NCBI GenBank assembly: GCA_029783825.1
Contig: JAREIK010004239.1
Location: forward strand, 1 to 64,000
Length of the DNA stretch: 64,000 bases
Direction of reading: 5' to 3'
DNA from: Sapria himalayana
Taxonomy: Eukaryota > Streptophyta > Magnoliopsida > Malpighiales > Rafflesiaceae
Part shown: in pieces, positions 26,580 through 38,599 of the stretch
Layout: every line of letters begins with the position of its first letter
How positions within the stretch are numbered: position 1 is the stretch's first letter
The notes under the pieces: model-generated
Seen by the model: only the letters and a program-made list of their open reading frames with translations
Told to the model about the DNA's origin: nothing
Databases searched by the model: none
Program-made: the position numbers and the translations under genes

Positions 26580-27668
26580 TTAAGTTTATATTAGCATACC
26601 TACTGCCCAACACAAAAATGCATTAGGTATGTATCACAATAAGTATTATTAAATTAATGTATACGATTAAAGAAGAGGAAATTCAGAAAAAAAATTAACA
26701 GAATCAATACGCATTAAGATAATCGATGAAGAATTAGGGTATAAAACGTACCTCAAATCAATAACAAATTATCGCTTAATTCAAATATGTTTATGTTGCG
26801 TCTGTATCGAGAGAAGAATGGAAAACTATGGAGTAATTGTGTCGCTTATTCTTTGAAAATGTCGGGAGAAAGATGGAGGACTTAGTCTCGACAAAATAAA
26901 CATTAAATAACAAATTATATATATTTCCAAAATATTTATATTTTTAATTATAAAAACATTAAATAAATAATATAATATATATATATATATATAATACAAA
27001 AAGACTCATTTATTTTCTTTACTATCAAAATTTTTTCAACTAAATTAATGTGCGTGTAGCAAGCTACAAATAAAAATATACACCTTATAATCTTTATTAT
27101 AATATTAATTAAACAATAAATATATAAACAATTTAAAAAAATATATGTTTAGCCTTATAAAAAAAATATCAAATAGCTATAAAATTAACAAACTTGATAT
27201 AATAAGGCATACATGAAAAGATGATTTGTCTTCTATCCACTCTCCTAAAAATTATAAAATACTCTTAATGTTTAAAAATATATAAAAATATATATTTTAT
27301 GGTTATAAATTTTTAAGAATTCATCATATTAATTTTTAAGAATATAATATGTAATAATTTTAGAGGCATAAAATTTCATATTATGTGATATCATTTATAA
27401 TTTTTAAAATTCAAAAAATTAGTTAAAGTGATAAGATAATAAAAAAAAGTTATATTAATTATTTTAACAAAGACTGAATTTTAAAAGTTAATAGAAATAA
27501 TATTACTCAATTGTTTAATTCTTATAAATTTTAGTAGGGGCAAACAAATATGTATTTATTTTTAATTATTATTTTATTTTTTTTAACTTTAATGAAAAAT
27601 TTTATATTTTTATTATATTTCAAAATTTTCAAATTTTGTATTAATTATATTTTTTAAAAGTTTCCTAT
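26580..27668. mobile_element. Fragment of CACTA right-hand non-coding block, isolated
   Basis: Paralogous to 17220-18160 and 58576-59640 in the same orientation (ATCGATGAAGAATTAGGGTA, CGTACCTCAAATCAATAACA, TTAATGTGCGTGTAGCAAG). The match ends abruptly near 27668, where cassette-like palindromic AT sequence (ATATGTACGTATATACTGTA) begins. In the two complete elements this block is followed by about 1 kb more and then the terminus, so this copy is rearranged or truncated. Confidence 0.7.
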
Positions 27669-28227
27669 ATACTATAGTATATATGTACGTATATACTGTA
27701 GTATTATATGTACATATATATAATCACATAGCCTCAAATGACACAAAACTACAACAAATTAGTATTATCCCATTTATACTTCACAAAGGTGGAACAAAAC
27801 TTCGCTATCAACATAAATAAGAAATACGAAGATTATTTAAATTTTCAAAAATATCTCCAAAAATTCGTAGAGAAAGACCTGGAAGACGAGCCACGAGCCA
27901 AGCTTGGGGCATCAAAGTTCACATCTTGCCTCCCCGTAACCATAACTCTATATCAGTCCCAAGGCCAAGAAGGGGGTTGCTCTACACCGCCATGACTGAG
28001 TTGACAAGCTAACAAAAGAACTAGCAGATGAAATTAAGACTGATCATTTGTAGCAGTAACCATGAACAAATAAATAGGAATCTTGAACATAGAAAAAATG
28101 AGCACTCCACCATGCTAATGTGCAACACAAAATGATCAATAAATTATTAGAATAATAATTTTGAATAACTATAATCTAAGCAATCCTTGTCATACATATT
28201 TAAAACAATGACATAACAAAATTTTAT
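27669..28227. other. Orphan segment with an 85-codon open frame of unknown nature
   Basis: The + frame at 27738-27995 translates with mixed composition (KVEQNFAININKKYEDYL, FVEKDLEDEPRAKLG) and its DNA is less AT-rich than the surroundings. I recognise no domain and no paralog in the window. It may be a fragment captured by a transposon, or chance. Confidence 0.25.
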
Positions 28228-28915
28228 TACATCTTATTCATCAATGTATCTACCAATAGTGCGTAAAGTATAATCTATCTATGCATTGACGTTGCTTTCT
28301 CATCCTCAGCTCCTCCGATCACCATCTTTCAGCTGCTACAAAGCTGTCCAAGTCACGGTGCATCATGTTTAGCAAAAAAAATCCCTCACTTATACAAACA
28401 TCATATGGAATAAAATCAAAAAAAATAAGTGAATAAAATCAAAAAAAACAAATAAAAAAAGTTATGTTTTGATAAATATATAATACTGTAGTATATATGT
28501 TCATATATACTATAGTGTATATTATCATATATTTCTGCAGTATTATATGAACATTTATACTGAGTATGTATATACTCAGTATATATGTACATATAATGAT
28601 GTAGTATTATATGTACAAATACTGTAGTAATATATGTGTGTATATACGTACGTATATACAGCATTTGCTGATGCTGTTGTTGCCGCTGCCATAGCTGCTA
28701 CTACTGCTGCTGCTACTACCGCTGCCCCTACTACTGTTGCCATTGCTGCCGGTGTTGGTTCCATTGCCCCTGCTGCAGTCGCTGCTATTGCTGCTCCTAC
28801 CAGCACCATTATTGCTGCTCCTACTATTGTTGTTGTCACTACTACCGCTGCTGCTACTACTGCCGTAGTAGCTACTACCACTGCCGTAGTAGCTATTGCC
28901 GCTATCTACCACTGA
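28228..28915 (+). repeat. Isolated partial cassette of the CACTA internal type
   Basis: Starts with ATCTTATTCATCAATGTATC, carries the CTCCTCCGATCACC and GTCCAAGTCACGGTGCATCA blocks and the palindromic AT segment (28480-28655). The GC triplet tract runs 28664-28915. The conserved GGCTAAAACTCT tail is missing; unrelated sequence follows from about 28916. Open frames over the tract on either strand are not taken as genes. Confidence 0.8.
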
Positions 28916-31559
28916 TAATAAAAGTGGGAATGGCGATGATGCTCGACTGATGAACTTCCCTAAAAACCCCTCGTTTTGAGATTGAGCGAGTTTTTGACGT
29001 GGCGGCGAGCTACTTCTCCCTAAACAAGACCCGATATTCCTCTTGGCACTCACGACCTATAAAAATCAGGTAATGATACATTTTTCCATTTAATTGAATA
29101 TAGTTTTGTGAGATGTAATAAACTTACACATGACTACACGAGCATCATTATCATCATCCTAAGACATAGTACAATTTAATCAATCATTGTAGTGCCTACT
29201 GCAAAAAAAACTTATTTTCTCATACATACGCTTTGTACCATGTTATAATCACATATCTACACAATTACTAAAAGATTTAAGACCAACCTATGGCTACCTG
29301 GCTGGCCTAGATAAGAAATATCTTCATGCCACAGTTTGGGAAAGGTCTAATATTCATGACTTTTATGACCTGCATCGGTAAGTAATGCATGATGATGACC
29401 AGACAAGCCTGAGCAATTATATATTCAAATGTGTGTGTGTGTGTGTGTGTGTGAATGGGCATGTATGTATGACAATATATACATGTCTACAAATAAATAT
29501 ATGCACACACTTATGTACACACTCATTATATACCTACGTATATACTCAGTATATACTTATGTATATACCAAGTATGTTCATACTTATATACTTGGTATTT
29601 GTACATATACAGTGCATGTCATGCACCACATGACTGAAAATAAAGATCAGCACATCACAAAAGATAGCACATGTGGCCCAGTATTTCACTGTGAGAACAT
29701 TCAACTCTACATGGCAAGTAGAAACCTAGTATCATTAACAAATTCCACAGGCTTCAGACTTTACGAAAACTAATTGACAAATAAAAAATAAAAAAAGTCG
29801 CCCGGTGAAAATCAGAACAGTACATGCCCAGAAAAATAGAATTTTTATCTTTCAAAACAAACAAAACAAACAACACGTGCCAAAACAAAATAATACAATC
29901 TCCAATGACCATGATGCTAATTCAATCACAACATGCTTTTTATCTTATAAATCTAACATGCTCTCAAAGATACATTTTCATCATGTATTTCTTCTTCTGT
30001 GTGGCTTTGTACTTGGTCTCTTTTATAGGTTTGGTTGCATTAGGAATGAGGCACCTAAATGCATGTATTTATATTATTGAACATGATATGAAAGCAGGAA
30101 AAATAAAAGTGATAATGGCGCTACCACCACCATCATTTCAGCTAACATGTTGGAGACTGCCCCAAGACACCTGATGTTTTTTTAAAGAACAAAAGTAAAA
30201 GTGTTTGGAGCATGCCATCAATATAGGCACTACACTACATAGAGTATATACAAGTAAACAAAATACATAAATTAAAATTGTGCAATAAATATAATGAATA
30301 TTATAAATATTCATCACCTTAAACTTCATAGAAAAAAGAAATTAAGATAGTCCAGATAGTTCTCATTAAAATCTTTGCCAACAATTGTGATGAGAATGGC
30401 TATTTCCTGGCTTGGTATGTGCCGAACCTAGAATAGCCTGGGTCTGAACCAGGAAAGCCATACATGCCCTCGTCAGGGCATGTCCATGGCACCTGGTCCA
30501 CTTCACAAGGGCCCAGGCTCTGGACCCTAGACTTTTATGGGCCATGTCCCTTGGACAGTGTGTGCAAGCAGCAAGTGCCGAGCATGATGGCAGCATTATA
30601 TCAATATATTATACATAACATAGATGTGTTAATTGTTATGTGTATCTATATATACACATAATATAATTATTATGTATTACAATATACAAAATATTTACAT
30701 AATGTATATAGAATGTACATACAATGTGTATATACACTCATATTGAATATATACATATACACATTGTATATAGATAGAAATTATTGTGAAGATACATGTA
30801 TACATAATGTAAATACAAAATATATACATACATACCTAGTATATAAAAAATTTAAAATTATGAATTAAAAAAATTATTTAATTTAAAATTATAATTAATA
30901 CTTATTAAAATAAAATATGGTAACATTATCTTTCAAAATAAAAGTAAAACATAAATAATATTGCAAATCATTAAGTCATAAATGATAAAAATTATAACAT
31001 CTTTTTCAATCTAACTGTCATGATCTGTACAACTAAAAATTTTATCATATACATCATCATATGTATTTTGTTGTAATGTATGAATTTGATTTTGAAGGCT
31101 AATCTATGTATTATCTTAATCTTTCTATCATAATAATTTTTCAATAATATTGATTGTAATTTGATTTTCCTATCTAAAATAATATTCACAATCATAAATA
31201 CGATAGATTTTAATATTCACTAAACATAGTAAAGATCAGCAAATCACGAGACATTTTAGATATCACGAAAAAAATGTTATATAATTTTTACAAACTTAAT
31301 GCATCTAGATTCTTCATATCCTCTAAAAAAAGTAGAACAATAATTGATGTCAAAGTATTTTAACTAGTTATAAAGAATCATATTTGACAAACCAACCTAT
31401 CACTTACCTCTAACTTATTTGAATTAAAAAGATATCATCTTCAGATACTTCATAATCATAATTTCAGTAAACAAAAATACTTAATTTCTTAATATTTAAA
31501 TAAATTTTTTAATTAATCATAAATTTTATTATTTTTATTCTTATATCTGATTAATCCCT
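28916..31559. other. Unannotated mosaic stretch
   Basis: No gene can be supported. Contents: a (GT)n run at 29428-29453; short palindromic TATACTCAGTATATA sequence at 29530-29600; a GC-richer patch at 30390-30595 with no recognisable coding; TA-rich TACATATA words at 30600-30840; and plain AT-rich sequence to 31559. A minus-strand frame whose N-terminus lies at 29053 (MSAKRNIGSCLGRSSSPP) runs into the GC tract and has no known domain. Confidence 0.4.
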
Positions 31560-31762
31560 AATCTAAATGTAAAAAGTTTTTATAGTTATACATATATTAA
31601 GATACACATATTTATAATTATATGTTATTATACATATAGTATATATAGTTATAAATATGTTATATATAGTTAAACATATAGTTATATATAGATATATTCA
31701 TACAAGAAGTAATGTTTAAATATACATAAATATATACAAAGTTATAAACAAATATATAGATT

Positions 31763-31828
<66 letters not shown>

Positions 31829-31940
31829 TGTATACATAATTACAAATATACTTATATTTAATTATATAGAGTTTTATATAATTATACAAATATTTATATA
31901 TAGGTATACACATATAGTTTAGTAGCAGATATAACAAATG
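31560..31940. repeat. AT-rich dispersed repeat, 'ATAGTTATA' family, short copy
   Basis: Contains the family blocks TTATATGTTATTATACATAT, AGATATATTCATACAAG and TACAAATATTTATATATAGG, plus a long (TA)n run (31768-31820). It gives the uninterrupted version of the site into which the ARF retrocopy inserted in the neighbouring copy. Confidence 0.75.
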
Positions 31941-32059
31941 AAGAGTATTAGATTACTACAAACCTTGCAAAATTTTAATTTAATGCAAACCATGATAAAT
32001 TCTACTTCACTAAAAACTTTATGTTATGATTTTGCAAAACATTGTCATAAATATATAAA

Positions 32060-32400
32060 ACTATAAAATATTTGTACATATATACCATAGTATATATGTA
32101 TATATATACTAATATATATGTACTTATACATATAGTAGTATATATGTATACACTGGTATATATGTATGTGTACATATATGCTGGTATATATGTACAAGTA
32201 TTTATATGTGCTTATATACTCAATAAATGTACATATACACTACAGTGTATATGTACATATATATGTGTATACATATACACTATAGTATATATGTATATGT
32301 ATGCACATTTACACTACAGTGTATATATGTACAAGTATGTACATATATACTAGTAAATACTTATACATATATACTATAGCGAACATGTACATTTATACTC
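32060..32400. repeat. Palindrome-rich TACATATA tract
   Basis: About 340 bp of alternating imperfect palindromes: TATATGTACATATATAC, ACTACAGTGTATATGTACAT, ACTATAGTATATATGTA. It is the same vocabulary as the AT segment of the CACTA cassettes but longer and without the GC tract. No coding. Confidence 0.7.
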
Positions 32401-32580
32401 AATCAAGTTCCACGTGTGAAATAACTTGGATACTCAATGGATGTTTTCATGTAGATATCAAGTGAATAAGGAAAGCACAAACTAGATGATAAGTAATATT
32501 AAATAGAAATGCATAATAGTCTAGAGAAGTTCATAAATCAGCCATGAAAGAAACATAATAGCGAACCTAATATGATTACA

Positions 32581-33003
32581 AGTTTCAAATTTTATGAACA
32601 TTTTTTCACCATTCATTAGTTTAATAAGGAAAAATAAAGCAGTATGTGATGACTATCATAAAAAGGATACTTGATTTTTGAGATAGGTTTGCATTGATCC
32701 ATAGCTCCAATACCTCATTTTGAGTAGCAGCAAACTCATGATATTTGTATGATTTCATTAATAACTCATGTAGCTTTCCCTGAGTGTACCCAATGAACTG
32801 AGGATGTAAATTGTTAAACAAATTAGAGCTTATATTACTCTCATTATTATAGGAACATTGTGATATGCTTAGAAGTTTCAAATTTTATGAATATTTTATC
32901 AGCATTCATTAGTTTTATAAGGAAAAAGAAAGTAGTGTATGATAGCTATCATCCAAATCATACCTGATTTTTGAGGTAGTTTTGTATTGATCCATAGCTC
33001 CAA
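32581..33003. repeat. Pair of ~128-bp direct repeats with a unique core
   Basis: 32581-32707 and 32875-33003 match closely (GTTTCAAATTTTATGAA, CATTCATTAGTTT, TTGATTTTTGAG or TGATTTTTGAGG, GATCCATAGCTCCAA). Between them lies about 167 bp of single-copy sequence with exon-like features on the minus strand. The second repeat runs straight into the AT-rich family at 33005. Confidence 0.8.
32708..32875 (-). other. Possible captured exon fragment, identity unknown
   Basis: On the minus strand CATCCTCAG is followed by an open segment (FIGYTQGKLHELLMKSYKYH, then EFAATQNE) and then GTATTG. This would fit a 3' splice site, an exon of about 84 bp and a 5' splice site. The open frame also continues past the putative donor (32621-32881). 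Composition looks protein-like, but I do not recognise the family. Confidence 0.25.
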
Positions 33004-33004
33004 A

Positions 33005-33978
33005 TAATTATAAGTAGTTATACATAAATGTATACAAAGTTATAAACAAATATATATGTTTACATATATGTATAGATAGTTACAAATATAGTTATATTTA
33101 ATTATATAGAGTGTTATAAAGTTATACAAATATTATATATATTTATATATATATAGTTAAACATAATGTTGTATGTTGTTATATATGTAATAATAAATAT
33201 AGTTACATGTGGTTATACATATAGTTACACGTATAGTTATCCTTATATTTATACTTGTAGGTATATATATATATTTTTATAATTTTATATAATTATACAT
33301 AGAGTTATGTATAGGTATAGATATAATAAAATACATTTTTATATACAAATATATACAAATGTATATTAAATATAAGTTGTAAATTATATATTTAAATTAA
33401 GTTATGTATAAAGCTTTTATAGTTATACATATAATAAGATATAATTATTTATAGTTATATGTTATTATACATAGAGTATATATAGCTATAAATATTTTTA
33501 TATAGTTATACATAAATATATAAAGTTATAAATAAATTTATAAATTTACATATATGTATACATAGTTACAAATATAGTTGTATTTAATTATATAGTGTTA
33601 TATATTTATACAAATATTTATATATAGTTATACAAATATTTACATACAGTTATACACATATAGTTAGAAATAATGTTGTATGTTGATACACATGTAATTA
33701 TACATATAGTTATATGTGAGTATACATATAGTTACACATATAGTTATACTTATAATTATACATGTAGTTATATATATTTTTTCATATAATTTTATATATG
33801 TATATATATAGTTATCTATAGGTATATATATGCTAAAATATATTTTTATATACTAATATATAAAATGTATATTAAATATATGTTGTTAATTATATATTTT
33901 AATTTTAGTTATGTATATTATTTTATAGTTATACATATAGTCAAACACAATTATTTATAGTTATATGTTTTTATACCT
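33005..33978. repeat. AT-rich dispersed repeat, 'ATAGTTATA' family, left part of interrupted copy
   Basis: Same block order as 13430-14345 and 56513-56995. It ends ATATGTTTTTATACCT (33963-33978), the left target duplication of the ARF retrocopy, and resumes at 34880. Confidence 0.75.
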
Positions 33979-34879
33979 TTGGGATCCAATGGCAAACAAA
34001 CACATAACAGAAAACAAACAAGCTCAGCTTACAATAGATCAGTGCAAAGTAAATGAGGTCTTGTATTTCAGGTGTGTAATATATAATATTAATATTATTT
34101 GAATCCCTCTAGAACTAGATGATGTCATCCACATAACAGAACAAAACGTAGACAGAGTAGGCAAAGATTAGATCCACATCCAGATATATCAACAAAGTTT
34201 GTCTCATCCTGCTAAAATTATTTATGACTTACTGGCAATGTAAGTGGAAAGCCAATCAAGACCCTCATAGAGGCCATCGCGAGAGGTAGCAAAAGTGCTT
34301 TGAATGTACCAATGGCATTGGCGAAGAGAGTTAAGTCCTAGCTTGTTAGTAATTGTAGTTGCATTCATAGCATGGGAAGATCTTGCTTATTAGCAAACAC
34401 TAGTAAAACTGCATCTCGAAACTTTTCCTCATTTAACATCCTATGAAACTTATCTCTAGCTTCAATACATAATTTATATCATTGTTGTCCACCACAAATA
34501 TGAGAAATTGGGTATTTTGGAAGTAATCTCTACAGAAAGGGTGAATCTTGTCTTGACCCCCAACATACCACACAGTGAAATTGTTGTTTTTGTATTCAAT
34601 AGTCTTTATATAGAAGACAATAGTAGGAATTGTGGTGACAATTTCACCAAGCTTCAACTTATACAGAATGGTTGTCTTACCGCCAGCATCAAGACCTTGC
34701 ATTAAAATCTACATCTCATTGTTAGCAAATAGCCTACTAAATGGCTTTTTGAACTTCAACCCTATTTCTTTCATTAAACCTCAATTTCTTTGTCATATGG
34801 TAGTAAAGAGATTTGAAGAGAGAAGAAACAAAATCAATATATCTCAAGAGATAGTCACAAGAGAGGGAGTTCAACCTCT
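33979..34879 (-). mobile_element. Retrocopied ARF mRNA, ~900 bp, with target-site duplication
   Basis: The insert interrupts the AT-rich repeat. It is flanked by ATATGTTTTTATACCT (33963-33978) and ATATGTTCTTATACCT (34880-34895), a 16-bp duplication with one mismatch. On the minus strand it reads as a CT-rich leader (about 34766-34879), an intronless ARF-like coding region (34232-34765) and about 250 bp of 3' untranslated-like sequence. A poly(A) tail is not visible at the 33979 side, so it has eroded or was short. The structure fits LINE-type retrotransposition of a spliced mRNA. Confidence 0.8.
34232..34765 (-). pseudogene. Processed pseudogene of ADP-ribosylation factor (ARF1-type small GTPase)
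   Basis: ARF proteins are ~181-residue small GTPases that recruit vesicle coats at the Golgi. Here the minus strand reads GLKFKKPFSRLFANNEM, then the P-loop GLDAGGKTT, then [13 protein letters not shown] (switch I region), then [10 protein letters not shown] (family WDVGGQDK, so D to Y at the G3 Asp) and [14 protein letters not shown] second frame gives VFANKQDLP (NKQD nucleotide-binding motif). It ends [17 protein letters not shown] before the stop at 34232-34234. The length matches a whole ARF without introns. Defects: start ATG is ATA, a TAG replaces Arg in the EMRILM segment (about 34700), and there is a frameshift near 34450 and a 1-bp deletion after QDLP (about 34365). It is a dead gene; the plant source gene is elsewhere. 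Confidence 0.92.
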
Positions 34880-34895
34880 ATATGTTCTTATACCT

Positions 34896-35440
34896 ATAGT
34901 ATATATAATTGAAATTAGAGTTATAGTTAAACATATAATTATATGTAGATATATTCATACAAGTAGTTAAAAGTAGTTATACATAAATATATACAAAGTT
35001 ATAATAAAAATATATAGATTTAATTATATGAATACATACATGTATACATAGATACAAATATAGTTATATTTAATTATATAGAGTATTACATGGTTATACA
35101 AATATTTATATATAGTAATACATATATAGTTATAAATATGTATGTAGTTAAAGATATAGTTATATATAACATTTTTATAGCTAAACATTTAGTAAAATAC
35201 AATTATATATAGTTATATATTATTATACATATGATATATTTTCTTAAAAATATATTTATATAAAATTACACATATAGTTATATAATATTATAAAATTAAA
35301 AAAGATAGTTATTAATATAGTTATTAATATAGTTATAAAAATAGTTTACATAGTAACAAATATAGTTAAATATAATTATGAAGAGTTTTATATAGTTATA
35401 CAAATATTTATAAATAATTATCATATACTATGATAGCAAC
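34896..35440. repeat. AT-rich dispersed repeat, 'ATAGTTATA' family, right part of interrupted copy
   Basis: Continues the copy at 33005-33978 after the ARF insert: ATAGTATATATAATTG, AAACATATAATTATATGTAG, ATTCATACAAGTAGTTA. Further blocks follow to about 35440, becoming less ordered. Confidence 0.7.
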
Positions 35441-38024
35441 ACGCCCTCAAATGCCCAATTGAATTACCCCACTATAGAGAAAGAACTTGTATCAACAATC
35501 TTTTCTTTTGGCAAGTTAATATCATATTTAGTGGGAACCAAAGTCATAGTATATAATAAATATTCTATAATCAAATATCTCATAGAATAGAAAGATGTCA
35601 GGCCTAGATTGATTTGATAAATTTTACTATTATAATAGTTTTTACTAGAGATTTTAGATAAGAAATGCACATATAATCAAAATTAAAAATAGCTTATAAA
35701 GACTAGAAAAAGAAGATAGAAGAGTTGATGAAGAAGATATTAGATAGATTTTTTTATTTGAACAAATTCTAATATTGAATAAAAATGCAACTCCATGGTA
35801 TGTAGTATCAAATGAACCTTATCATTGCAAGTAGTACTCTGATAAAATTTTGAGGCAAAGTATTACAGATGGGAGATTAGTAGTATCTTGAAATAATGTC
35901 ACTTTTTGCTCCAACTCTCAAGAATTTGTGGAATATGTTAATATTTATGTGCTAAAGTATTTTTATTCTCAAAATTAATGTTGATATTTACATATATAAG
36001 CATTAATATATGAGCATATACACTCTCCTACACACACACACATTTATACATCCATATACATTACTATACATTATATATCAGCATACACATTTTGTACTTT
36101 TGTATATATTCACACATGTATCTACATTTTCAAAGTTGTGTGTATATACTTGTATGCATGCATATGCTACTGTACACCCACACAAACACACACATATACC
36201 TATATACATAATGTATTTATAAAGTTACACAAGAAACTATTATATATATATATGTGTGTGTGTGTGTGGTGTGTGTGTGTGTGTGTGTAAATGTATTTAA
36301 AATTTTTGATTTTGAAAATTTAATTAAAATAAATTATTATATATTGTACACAATGTATAAAATATTGTAAATTTTTATATTTAAAACAAATATTTGTGTG
36401 TGTGTGTTTATGTGTGTGTGTGTGTGTGTGTGTGAAGCATATTAATGTGTAAAATGAAATTATGAATTAAATATATGAGCTTCTATTTTATTCAAATAGT
36501 TGTTTTTTAATATTTATATTAAAATAAATATCATTATACTAATATAAATAAATGAAGTTGGCATATTTGTAATTATTTTATTTTTACCATCATGTTAAAA
36601 ACGAAAATATAGTTTATAAATAGATAATATTGTTTTTGTTTTTCTATATAATTTTTTAATTAAAATATTAATATCTATAAATTTTTACCTGTTATTTATT
36701 GTTATTAATAAATTTTTAGAAACTTTAAAATTCAAACAAATATAATGTAGTGCATATAAATAAATGCTTTTAATGTTTCGTAAAAATCAATTATTTCTTT
36801 AATTCTGTTCAAAGAAAATATATTACCATATAAATACATGAGTAAATTTTTCTACAATTAATTATTTTTTTTATTTTATTCAAAATTTATAAATGCCCAT
36901 ATAAATATATGAATTTGTATTTTTAAATAATTATTTTTAAATTTTTTTTTTCAAATTGAATACATGACAATGTTTTTTTTTGTAATTAATAGATACATTT
37001 CAAACATTGTTTATTTATAATAAATATAACATATTGCATATTATAAGGTGCAATTTTTATTTTGTAAATAAATTTTATTTTTTAAGTTTTATCTTTGTAA
37101 AATGAAACTACATCACATATATATTTTTTAAAATTTTTTAATATTTATTTCACATACATATTGTTATTTGTTTTAAAATTTACAACATAAATTTTAACAA
37201 ATGAATATTTTATTAGAAATTAAATTTAGTTAAATGATATTAAATGGAACAAAATACAAACCCTAAACATATTAAAGCTTAATGATTAATACAAACTTAT
37301 AAAATACAATAAAAATACATTTAAGGTTGAAAAAATTAATTTTAAGTTCCTAAAATATTTGGAAAATGATAAAGATTTATATAATATCCAAAAAAACATA
37401 TATGAATGAGATGAATGATATGAATGGATATTAAGTTTCTGAAGCATGTAGTTATACATGTTGTAGATGTAGTTATATATAATGGACACCAATAAAAATT
37501 TAGGGTTACTTCTAATGACATAACCTGATCCAGAATCTTATTTGGGTATGATTTCCACCACACATTGGTCTCACTACTCCATTCTTTGGTTTGATTTATT
37601 AGGATAATGGTAGAAAGATGTGTTTAGAGGTTTGAGGATCTAGAAAATGTCTAGTTCTCATTAAAATTATCATTTCTAATAATTTTAAAATATGAGTGTG
37701 TACTTTTGCTTTTCAGGAATGCTTTGCATGTGCTTCTTATTAAAGTGGAAAACAATAGTCTTGTTTTGCATTTTTTTCTTTAAATAAAACAATAATTAAA
37801 AGAAGGATTCTGCTAGTAGAAGCTGATGATCACTCCTATTGGGGCTCCTTCATTTTTCGAAGCCTTCATGTTCAATACACGATGGTTGATGTTCGTGCCG
37901 AGGTGGATCATTTTCATTCTTCCGCAATAAATTATCAAGGTAGAGACTTGAGGTGGGTCATTATTTTTTGTTTGTTTTTTTATCTTAGAAAGGTGCGATA
38001 CAGAAATATGGCTATAATTTCTTC
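35441..38024. other. AT-rich stretch with simple repeats, no gene
   Basis: No gene is supported. (GT)n runs lie at 36250-36288 and about 36391-36434. 36290-37290 is plain AT-rich sequence. 37800-38000 is less AT-rich and contains GGCTCCTTCATTTTTCGAAG but no recognisable product. Short open frames at 36010-36222 and 37342-37563 show no domain. Confidence 0.4.
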
Positions 38025-38595
38025 ACTGGTGACTAGATGAGCTAGGGGAGAGAAAGGAACGTCAATTTCATGAATAGATTATACTTTATGCAATGTCGTT
38101 AGATGTATTGATGAAGATGTAATATAATTTTGTTATGTTTTTGTTTTAATAATGTAATATATAGTATCAACAAAATTTATTAATTGCTTTTATATTTTGT
38201 TAAATATAAATTATGGTTTATAGTTTATGTTTTTATTTAATTTAATATAAAAACTTAAAAATATGTAATCAATTTTTTTGTAAAAAATTAAAATAGTAAA
38301 AATAATTTTGGAATGAAAATATCTAGGGATTTTTCCTCTCGCTAATTTAGCTAGGGACTTTTCTGTAAATCTAAAATACGATCAAAATTAGTAAGGGAAA
38401 AATAAATTTAGCTAGGGAATATTATGTCGTTAAAAATTTTTTGATAGGGAATTTTTCGAACATTAATTTTTTGCAATGAGCAGATTAGTTTTGGAAAACT
38501 TCGGTCATTTATCCATCGTTATTCTGTTTTAGCAACAGTAAAATCCTATTTAGCTAGAGAATATTTCCAAGTTATTTGTGATTTTTTTTGTAGTG
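38025..38595 (-). mobile_element. Left end of another CACTA element, reversed
   Basis: The inverse of 38580-38595 reads CACTACAAAAAAAATC, a CACTA terminus. Inward from it lie subterminal motifs (TAGCTAGGGA, GCTAATTTAGC; 38320-38560). Then comes about 115 bp (38025-38140) whose inverse matches the opening of the internal cassette (TTACATCTTCATCAAT..., GCATAAAGTATAATCTAT). This is therefore the left side of an element of the same or a sister family pointing the other way. Its right side cannot be placed with confidence. Confidence 0.75.
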
Positions 38596-38599
38596 ATAT

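Noticed and set aside
30366..30661. GC-richer patch with open frames on both strands
   Set aside because: No recognisable domain, no paralog in the window and no flanking inverted repeats, so neither a gene nor an element can be supported.
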